Positions 1-4,392 of a stretch of DNA of 5,167 bases are shown here, piece after piece (position 1 is the first letter of the stretch; every line of letters starts with the position of its first letter). The position numbers were made by a program, and so were the translations under genes. Source of the DNA: an uncultured Deferribacteraceae bacterium (GTDB lineage: Bacteria; Chrysiogenota; Deferribacteres; Deferribacterales; Mucispirillaceae); the NCBI GenBank assembly GCA_947039055.1, contig CAMQYB010000157.1, forward strand, positions 1 through 5,167, read 5' to 3'. Under the pieces are notes generated by a model, which saw nothing but the letters and a program-made list of their open reading frames with translations, had not been told where the DNA came from and did no database searches.

Positions 1-37
1 AAAAATTTGTTAAAGTGTTACTTTGTTTAATATTCAT
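1..37 (-). CDS. Start of a second copy of the unknown 240-aa protein family (partial)
   Basis: Only the first 12 codons lie in the window, reading M-N-I-K-Q-S-N-T-L-T-N-F from an ATG at 37-35. They match, base for base, the first 12 codons of the complete gene at 91-813, and the same AAGGA ribosome binding site sits 9 nt upstream (TCCTT at 47-51 on the plus strand). The gap of 53 nt after the stop codon of the upstream gene holds no terminator, so both genes are probably on one transcript. The rest of the protein is not visible. It is called a paralogue because leader, ribosome binding site and N-terminus are all identical. An assembly artefact at the window edge, or a truncated gene remnant, cannot be excluded. 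Confidence 0.6.
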   Translation of the reverse strand, partial: MNIKQSNTLTNF

Positions 38-61
38 CTTGTTATGTCCTTGTTGTGATTA
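1..61. repeat. Direct repeat, left copy (leader plus first codons)
   Basis: Bases 1-61 are identical to 777-837, an offset of 776 bp. The repeat covers 24 nt of leader with the ribosome binding site and the first 12 codons of each minus-strand gene. It ends sharply on the upstream side of the genes (position 62 differs from 838). On the other side it is cut by the window edge, so its true length is unknown. Confidence 0.95.
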
Positions 62-90
62 TTATGTAATCGTAATATCTATCAACCCTT

Positions 91-813
91 TTAAAGTTGC
101 GATGGTTGACTGAACTGATCTACCATAGATGTTGCAACATCATCAACAACCTCATCAACAGAGTTAGAGATCGTATTGATATTATTATTATTACCATTTT
201 TTCCAAACTTAGATAATTTATCAATTAACGCTATTATACTATCTACTGAATCTTGCATATCTTGAACAGGGGATTTACTATATATATCTTTTAGGGCTTC
301 TAGAGATGCTATCGGGTTAAACCTATCATTAAGCCCCATGTCATGAATTGGTTTGCCACTTGTTCCTTGTAACCCGTGTTCATATCCGATAGTCGAAAGA
401 GTTAACAGTTCTGACGGATCAAGCGGTTTGCCTTGATTAGCATGTGCTAATAATGCTCTTAGTTCGATAACTGTTAAATTTTCTGGATCAAGATCATTAA
501 TATTTATAGTTTGATTAATCTCTTTACCGTAACCGTTATCTTCCCTTATTTTTGCATTTATAATAGGGTTTTCATCAGTAGAATTTTCAGCATAACTTAG
601 TTCATAAGTTATGTCGTTCATCCAACCTCCACTTATAGTAGTTTCTTTTTCTTTTTCTTCTTCTGTTGGCAGTCGTATCAGAACACTTTTTGTCAATTCT
701 GTATTAAAAACACTGTTTGTGTTATCGGCATTATCAACATTACTATTTGTTTTGTTAGGTATCCCTGTTGGTCTATAAAAATTTGTTAAAGTGTTACTTT
801 GTTTAATATTCAT
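91..813 (-). CDS. Unknown 240-aa soluble protein, Asn-rich ends
   Basis: I do not recognise this protein. It has no signal peptide, membrane segment or cysteine, so it is most likely soluble. Residues 1-48 are polar and Asn/Thr-rich and probably disordered, followed by a charged Glu/Lys run at 51-57. Residues 67-106 alternate in a way that suggests beta strands. Residues 111-148 (with VIELRALLAHANQGK and LDPSELLTLSTIGYEHG) and 168-203 look like amphipathic helices. A low-complexity Asn stretch (207-213) precedes a short acidic helix near the C-terminus. The ATG at 813 is chosen because AAGGA lies 9 nt upstream, and because leader and start are duplicated in front of the next gene (1-37). It diverges from the lipoprotein gene at 1222. 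The open frame, good ribosome binding site and paralogue start make it a real gene. The function is unknown. Confidence 0.9.
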   Translation of the reverse strand: MNIKQSNTLTNFYRPTGIPNKTNSNVDNADNTNSVFNTELTKSVLIRLPTEEEKEKETTISGGWMNDITYELSYAENSTDENPIINAKIREDNGYGKEINQTININDLDPENLTVIELRALLAHANQGKPLDPSELLTLSTIGYEHGLQGTSGKPIHDMGLNDRFNPIASLEALKDIYSKSPVQDMQDSVDSIIALIDKLSKFGKNGNNNNINTISNSVDEVVDDVATSMVDQFSQPSQL

Positions 814-837
814 CTTGTTATGTCCTTGTTGTGATTA
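777..837. repeat. Direct repeat, right copy (leader plus first codons)
   Basis: This is the second copy of the block at 1-61, identical over all 61 bases. On the minus strand it runs from the untranslated leader through the AAGGA ribosome binding site to codon 12 of the 240-residue gene. It stops before the presumed -10 box at 842-847, so leader and start were duplicated but not the promoter. Confidence 0.95.
823..827 (-). promoter_or_regulatory. Ribosome binding site of the 240-aa gene
   Basis: TCCTT on the plus strand reads AAGGA on the coding strand. It ends 9 nt before the ATG at 813, a normal spacing, and decides the start. The identical site at 47-51 serves the partial downstream gene. 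Confidence 0.8.
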
Positions 838-841
838 AGTT

Positions 842-847
842 ATCATA
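842..847 (-). promoter_or_regulatory. Possible -10 box for the minus-strand genes
   Basis: The coding strand reads TATGAT here, four of six bases of the TATAAT consensus in an AT-rich setting, about 28 nt upstream of the ATG. No good -35 hexamer lies at 16-18 bp; a TTGCAT is about 20 bp upstream. An A/T-rich inverted repeat, AAAAAG-GTA-CTTTTT at 872-886, lies further upstream and could be an operator or UP-like element. All of this is weak. Confidence 0.25.
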
Positions 848-891
848 CGTAGTTTGGTTAAAATTTAATGCAAAAAGGTACTTTTTAAATC

Positions 892-1026
892 ATGAGCAAG
901 ACCGTTCGCCCATTAATACTAGAAATGGTTACTGTAGCTAGACTTCGCTACAATTTGTATATAATATATAGCAAATATTGTGCCGAAAAAGATAAAAATA
1001 GTCTAAAACAATATGTATCGAAGTGA
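892..1026 (+). CDS. Doubtful small ORF, 44 codons, basic product
   Basis: An ATG at 892 opens a 44-codon frame ending in TGA at 1024-1026. The product would begin MSKTVRPLILEM and end in KQYVSK. It is basic, with one Cys and a Tyr/Ile-rich centre (RYNLYIIYSKY). The first half is richer in GC than its surroundings. A purine-rich AAAAAGG at 872-878 lies 13 nt upstream, rather far for a ribosome binding site. The ORF sits between the divergent genes and just before the palindrome at 1042. An open frame of this length is uncommon by chance in such AT-rich DNA but far from impossible. It could be a small protein, a remnant of an older gene, or noise. I do not recognise the sequence. Confidence 0.25.
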   Translation: MSKTVRPLILEMVTVARLRYNLYIIYSKYCAEKDKNSLKQYVSK

Positions 1027-1041
1027 TGAGTTGTTATATAT

Positions 1042-1059
1042 TAAGTATGTACATACTTA
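1042..1059. promoter_or_regulatory. Perfect 18-bp palindrome, likely operator
   Basis: The sequence TAAGTATGTACATACTTA is its own reverse complement over all 18 bases, with no spacer. It centres about 60 bp upstream of the -35 box at 1111 in the divergent intergenic region. A symmetrical site of this size typically binds a dimeric transcription regulator. With no loop and no following T-run it is not a terminator. The regulator is not encoded in the window as far as can be seen. Confidence 0.55.
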
Positions 1060-1060
1060 C

Positions 1061-1103
1061 ATCGTCACAATAATCAATATCAATAAATTATGATTGTGAT
1101 GAT
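1061..1103. repeat. Imperfect inverted repeat upstream of the lipoprotein promoter
   Basis: ATCGTCACAATAAT at 1061-1074 pairs with ATGATTGTGATGAT at 1090-1103 over 14 positions, with one G-T and one mismatch, around a 15-nt centre. It ends 7 bp before the -35 box at 1111 and begins 1 bp after the 18-bp palindrome. No T-run follows, so a terminator is unlikely. It may be a second regulator site or the paired half-sites of one regulator. Confidence 0.5.
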
Positions 1104-1110
1104 TATGTTA

Positions 1111-1139
1111 TTGATAATTCACATATATTACAATATAAT
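1111..1139 (+). promoter_or_regulatory. Sigma70-type promoter of the large lipoprotein gene
   Basis: The -35 box TTGATA (1111-1116) is five of six to consensus and the -10 box TATAAT (1134-1139) is perfect, with the ideal 17-bp spacer. Transcription would start near 1146, giving a leader of roughly 75 nt before the ATG at 1222. The promoter lies next to the inverted repeats at 1042-1103. Confidence 0.7.
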
Positions 1140-1190
1140 ACTATTCAAATATATTCATGTTGAACTATAATACTATTCAAATATATTCAT
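1134..1190 (+). repeat. Perfect 25-bp direct repeat, second -10 box
   Basis: Bases 1134-1158 and 1166-1190 are identical over 25 bp, with a 32-bp period (about three helical turns). Each copy starts with TATAAT and ends with ATATTCAT. The first copy supplies the -10 box of the promoter above. The second offers a TATAAT at 1166-1171, with only a weak TTCAAA at 1144-1149 as -35 (16-bp spacer). The bases after copy two (1191-1202) loosely resemble those after copy one. It could be a duplicated promoter or a pair of regulator sites overlapping the transcription start. Confidence 0.85.
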
Positions 1191-1206
1191 TTTAAATTAT
1201 AGTGCT

Positions 1207-1212
1207 GGGGGA
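1207..1212 (+). promoter_or_regulatory. Ribosome binding site deciding the ATG at 1222
   Basis: GGGGGA lies 9 nt before the ATG at 1222. In-frame TTG (1213) and GTG (1216) codons are only 0 and 3 nt from it, too close to serve as starts. The ATG also leaves a normal, compact signal peptide beginning MRN. Confidence 0.6.
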
Positions 1213-1221
1213 TTGGTGATT

Positions 1222-4128
1222 ATGAGAAATGTGTTACCATTGTTGGTGATGCTATTAATCATTGTTGTATGTCAGGGATGTTTAGATAGTCTTGAAAAAA
1301 CTTCATCAGCTTTATTCTATCTTAGTGATGACTTTACTATTGATAGCATTGATGGAAAATGCTTTAAAAGTACAGATAATTCCTTAAATTATAAGGTTGC
1401 TGACGTATATATTAATGATTCAGGCACGGAAAAGAAAGAAATTATAAATATCTCTAATGAGTTAAAAGAAGCTATAACGACAGAGTTAGTAGGAATGAGT
1501 GTATCCTCAAATACGACCTATGCATTAGGTGACGGTATAACTACAAGTGGTGATGTAGATTACGGAGAGAAATTAGTTATAGAGTTTGATGTAATGATCG
1601 AGGAAAAAGCGAGTGGTCGCAAGATAGACGGTACATATTCTTTTGCTATAAAGTTTACAGATGAAAGTATTCCCCCTTCAGAGGAGTTTAATTTCTATCT
1701 ATGTGAAATCGTGACTATTGATAGTATAGGTGAAAAGTCTTTCACAAGTGATAGCACTTATTTGAATTATACGGTTGATGGTGTAAGTTTAATCGGCAAA
1801 GATAGAGATACTATAGTTGATGAGCTGGAACTTATGTTAATAACCGAACTTAACAGAAAGAGTGTTGTTAAGAGTCTTGACTATACATTAGGTAGTGCTG
1901 TATTGAGTGGAGATATAGGTACTGATGAAAAGTTAGTTATTAAGTTTGATATTGAGATAAGGGATATAATTACTAACGGTATAATATCTGGTACATACTC
2001 ATTTACTATAGCGTTTAATGATAAATTAGAGCCGTGGAATGGGCTTGATAAAACCGAGCCAGATATTGATAATATGGATAATTATCTTATAAAAATCCCA
2101 GCAAATTTAGCATGGTTATCGGATCAGTCAAAGGTTGATCGCAATGTTTTATTTTTATCTAGTATAGATATGAATAGTAAACCTTTTGGTGGTATAAAAG
2201 AGTTTAGCGGTATTTTTGATGGTAATAACAAGAGCATAAAAAACTTAACTATAGAAGTTGACAGTAACACGACTTCAGATGAGGCAACAGCATTAATTCA
2301 GAATATTACAGGCGATAGTATTATAAAGAATTTGACACTTGATGGTGGTATGATTAGTGGTAATTTATATATAGGTAGTTTTGTTGGAACGGTTGGAGTA
2401 GTTGATGATATTCCAAGATCTGTAGGCACGGTTCAGCATAAGCTTACGATAGATAATTTAAGAAGTAATTTAAAGTTAGTATCGAACAATTCGGCGTTAG
2501 ATAGTGGACGTGAAATAATAATGGGTGGATTTATAGCATTTGTTAATGAGCGTATAGTTATGATAACGAATTCGACATATTCAGGAGAAATAATATTTAA
2601 TTCAAGTTTAAAGTCTATAATCGGTGGGGTTATCGGCAAGGCAAATAATTCAGGTATAGTGATGGAGAAATTAGTAAATCTTGGTAATATATCGGTTAAT
2701 GGTACGGGTACAAATATAATTGGTGGAATTCTTGGTGAAAGTGTAACTTCTGGAACGGACGATTTTATTATTAATGTATCGGGTTTGATTAATAAAGGTG
2801 TGTTGGTTAATAATAGTAATCATAACGGTGTGACTGGTGGAATTATCGGAGTTAATCAATCTGATGATGATGAAGAAGGTGAGAATACTTTAGAAATAAT
2901 TGACAGTAATAACGATGGTGATATTACAGGAGCTCATATTATAGGTGGAGTTCTTGGATTAAACATTAATGCTTCGATTATTATAACGAACACATATAAT
3001 ATAGGTTTGATGAATGGTTTGGGAGATACAAGTGATTTAGTTGTTTACGGTTCTGCAGGTGGCATAATCGGCAAGAATGATGGTTTTGATTCGGTAAACA
3101 TCTCAAATACATATAACACAGGAGATGTTAAGGGTGATTTTATCTATACGGGTGGAATTATCGGTAAGAACTTTAGTTATGGTACAACGGATATAGTTGA
3201 TAGTTATAATAATGGAGTTATAACAGGTAATGTGTACACAGGCGGAATTATAGGTGAGAATGATGTTGATTCAAAAATGACGATGCATAGAAGTTATAAT
3301 AGAGGATCAATAACTAGCAGTATCGCTGGGTATTTACATATTGGTGGTTTAATTGGTTTTAATAAAGCACAGTTAACCTATTTGAGTGAATCATATAACA
3401 GTGGCAATATTGCAACAAGTGGTAATATCGTTGGCGATCCATTGAATGTTTTTATAGGTGGATTGCTTGGAAAAAGCCTTAAATCTACGAGTATAGAAAA
3501 GACGTATAATACAGGTGATCTGAATATAGTTATAGATATAGATGATCCTAGTTTATTTGTTTCAGTAGGTGGACTTATAGGTTTAGGTTCATCGCTTACG
3601 ATAAGTGAGAGTTACAATACAGGGAACATGGTTATGATTAGTAAAGGTGTTTCAGTCAGTTTTGAAAATTATACAGGTGGTATAGTTGGAGCGGTTATTG
3701 ATGAGAATAGAGATAGCGATATTACGATATCAGATAGTTACAATGCAGGAGATATAGAGAGTATAGGAGTATCAGGTGGGTTAGTTGGAGATAGTTATTT
3801 TGATGATGATGAAAGTGTTTTAACTATTTCTAAGTCGTTTAGTTATGCAGATGTAAACGGTGACACAAGTGAAGGAGCGTTGATCGGCACATCGATCGGA
3901 TTAGTATCGGCTACGTTTACGAACAATTATTGGTATTCGTTAGGAACACCAGCGAGTGATATTAATCAAGTTGGAGGTACGAGGCTTGAAGTTGACGCTT
4001 TTATACTTTCAGATAGTTTTGAAGGTTGGGATTTTAGTACAGTTTGGGAGATTAAAACGGACGGTAAATATCCAACACTTGTGAACAATCAAGAAATATC
4101 AGAGCCATTCACCGTAATAAATAAGTAA
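1222..4128 (+). CDS. Large surface lipoprotein with GLUG-repeat beta-helix
   Basis: This 968-residue protein starts with a short signal peptide (MRN, then a Leu/Val/Ile-rich core) ending in CQG-C20, a somewhat unusual lipobox with Cys at -3. Leu at +2 would, by the enterobacterial Lol rule, favour the outer membrane. Residues about 38-145 and 164-265 are two copies of an unrecognised domain, each starting T-I-D-S-I and ending T-Y-S-F. WNG and YLIKIPANLAWL (about 272-300) and FSGIFDGNNKSIKNLTI (328-344) are the usual entry to GLUG proteins. About thirteen repeats with GG(I/L/V)(I/L/V)G and (S/T)YN.G follow to about 890. The end, NNYW...GWDFSTVWEIK..GKYPTL (about 901-953), is the typical C-terminal cap. 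GLUG repeats occur in large surface and secreted proteins and are predicted to form right-handed beta-helices. No membrane barrel or sorting signal follows, so the lipid is the likely anchor. An acidic insert (DDDEEGE, 548-554) might bind cations. Adhesion or surface display is inference. Confidence 0.92.
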   Translation: MRNVLPLLVMLLIIVVCQGCLDSLEKTSSALFYLSDDFTIDSIDGKCFKSTDNSLNYKVADVYINDSGTEKKEIINISNELKEAITTELVGMSVSSNTTYALGDGITTSGDVDYGEKLVIEFDVMIEEKASGRKIDGTYSFAIKFTDESIPPSEEFNFYLCEIVTIDSIGEKSFTSDSTYLNYTVDGVSLIGKDRDTIVDELELMLITELNRKSVVKSLDYTLGSAVLSGDIGTDEKLVIKFDIEIRDIITNGIISGTYSFTIAFNDKLEPWNGLDKTEPDIDNMDNYLIKIPANLAWLSDQSKVDRNVLFLSSIDMNSKPFGGIKEFSGIFDGNNKSIKNLTIEVDSNTTSDEATALIQNITGDSIIKNLTLDGGMISGNLYIGSFVGTVGVVDDIPRSVGTVQHKLTIDNLRSNLKLVSNNSALDSGREIIMGGFIAFVNERIVMITNSTYSGEIIFNSSLKSIIGGVIGKANNSGIVMEKLVNLGNISVNGTGTNIIGGILGESVTSGTDDFIINVSGLINKGVLVNNSNHNGVTGGIIGVNQSDDDEEGENTLEIIDSNNDGDITGAHIIGGVLGLNINASIIITNTYNIGLMNGLGDTSDLVVYGSAGGIIGKNDGFDSVNISNTYNTGDVKGDFIYTGGIIGKNFSYGTTDIVDSYNNGVITGNVYTGGIIGENDVDSKMTMHRSYNRGSITSSIAGYLHIGGLIGFNKAQLTYLSESYNSGNIATSGNIVGDPLNVFIGGLLGKSLKSTSIEKTYNTGDLNIVIDIDDPSLFVSVGGLIGLGSSLTISESYNTGNMVMISKGVSVSFENYTGGIVGAVIDENRDSDITISDSYNAGDIESIGVSGGLVGDSYFDDDESVLTISKSFSYADVNGDTSEGALIGTSIGLVSATFTNNYWYSLGTPASDINQVGGTRLEVDAFILSDSFEGWDFSTVWEIKTDGKYPTLVNNQEISEPFTVINK
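1333..2016 (+). repeat. Tandem pair of an unrecognised ~105-residue domain
   Basis: Copy one (1333-1656) and copy two (1711-2016) encode the same pattern: T-I-D-S-I, K.F, then Y.V..V, a helix with a T-E-L ending, Y.LG, SGD, K-L-V-I-(E/K)-F-D and finally GTYSF.I.F. DNA similarity is still clear at both ends of the unit, for example actattgatag in each copy, which suggests internal duplication. Each unit has one Cys at or near its start (C47 and C161), which could pair. A third copy is in the next gene at 4585-4890. The order of predicted strands and helix is inferred only from residue pattern. Confidence 0.8.
2362..3897 (+). repeat. GLUG repeat array within the lipoprotein gene
   Basis: Units of about 30-38 residues carry a GG(I/L/V)(I/L/V)G turn and, in the second half, (N/D/E/K)(S/T)YN.G(D/N)(I/V). 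In residues counted from the ATG at 1222, the GG turns fall near 435, 468, 501, 539, 575, 613, 644, 674, 708, 746, 783, 819 and 852, with a degenerate GALIG at 885. Early units (before about 575) are diverged and lack the SYN.G half, while the middle units are most regular. The pattern matches the GLUG motif family and predicts stacked beta-helix coils. Confidence 0.88.
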
Positions 4129-4163
4129 ATTAAAAGTATAAAATAAGTAGAAAAATATCATAT

Positions 4164-4204
4164 AAAAAACACCTCTATAGTCTAATAAACTGTAGGGGTT
4201 TTTT
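4164..4204 (+). terminator. Rho-independent terminator after the large lipoprotein gene
   Basis: CCTCTATAGT (4172-4181) pairs with ACTGTAGGGG (4189-4198) over ten positions, two of them G-T, around a 7-nt loop, and six T follow (4199-4204). An A-run at 4164-4169 could pair with the T-run and allow termination in either direction. It lies 43 nt after the stop codon, so the next lipoprotein gene must have its own promoter. Confidence 0.88.
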
Positions 4205-4209
4205 ATGCG

Positions 4210-4285
4210 TTGAATATCATTGAATATAGTTGACAAATATATAGATAAGCATTAAGTTGTAGATGTATGTGTATTATCATAATAT
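4210..4285 (+). promoter_or_regulatory. Probable promoter region of the second lipoprotein gene
   Basis: A perfect -35 hexamer TTGACA lies at 4230-4235, but the matching -10 at 17 bp is poor (TAAGTT, 4253-4258). An alternative is TTGTAG (4257-4262) with TAATAT (4280-4285), also 17 bp apart. TTGA occurs at 4210, 4220 and 4230, exactly one helical turn apart. The segment TGAATATCATTGAAT (4211-4225) closely matches, in reverse orientation, the repeat in the other lipoprotein promoter. The gene needs a promoter here because a terminator precedes it. The exact start cannot be fixed. Confidence 0.4.
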
Positions 4286-4378
4286 ATATACACTCATTGT
4301 TTTATATTCATCGTTCTTATTCGATAGTTTTATTTTATCGTTTTTGCTTACCAGTTTTATAGTAGATAAAAATAGCTT

Positions 4379-4383
4379 AGGAG
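4379..4383 (+). promoter_or_regulatory. Ribosome binding site of the second lipoprotein gene
   Basis: AGGAG lies 9 nt before the ATG at 4393, an ideal site. It supports that start even though the signal peptide has a long polar N-terminal part. Confidence 0.8.
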
Positions 4384-4392
4384 CTACATCAA

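Noticed and set aside
933..952. Hairpin TGTAGC/GCTACA in the divergent region
   Set aside because: A 6-bp stem with an 8-nt loop and no T-run. It could arise by chance, and no RNA gene structure was found around it.
960..965. TATAAT as a plus-strand -10 box inside the small ORF
   Set aside because: No -35 hexamer at 16-18 bp and no extended -10 (TG at the right position). TATA-like words are common in this AT-rich stretch.
1134..1190. Start of a CRISPR-like array
   Set aside because: Only two copies with a 7-bp gap, and each overlaps promoter elements. There are no spacers of normal length and no cas genes.
1213..1221. Upstream TTG (1213) or GTG (1216) starts for the large lipoprotein
   Set aside because: Both are too close to the GGGGGA site (0 and 3 nt). 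The ATG at 1222 has 9-nt spacing and gives a better signal peptide.
2433..2639. Minus-strand ORF of 68 codons
   Set aside because: It lies wholly inside the GLUG region of the large lipoprotein gene, has no ribosome binding site and gives no recognisable product. It is an antisense shadow of the repeat-rich coding strand.
2671..2859. Minus-strand ORF of 62 codons
   Set aside because: Same situation: antisense to GLUG codons, low-complexity Thr/Ile/Asn/Tyr-rich product, no start context.
4322..4340. Hairpin CGATA/TATCG followed by five T, terminator or attenuator in the leader of the second lipoprotein gene
   Set aside because: The stem is only 5 bp and AT-rich with a 9-nt loop, too weak to support, and a strong terminator already lies at 4172-4204.
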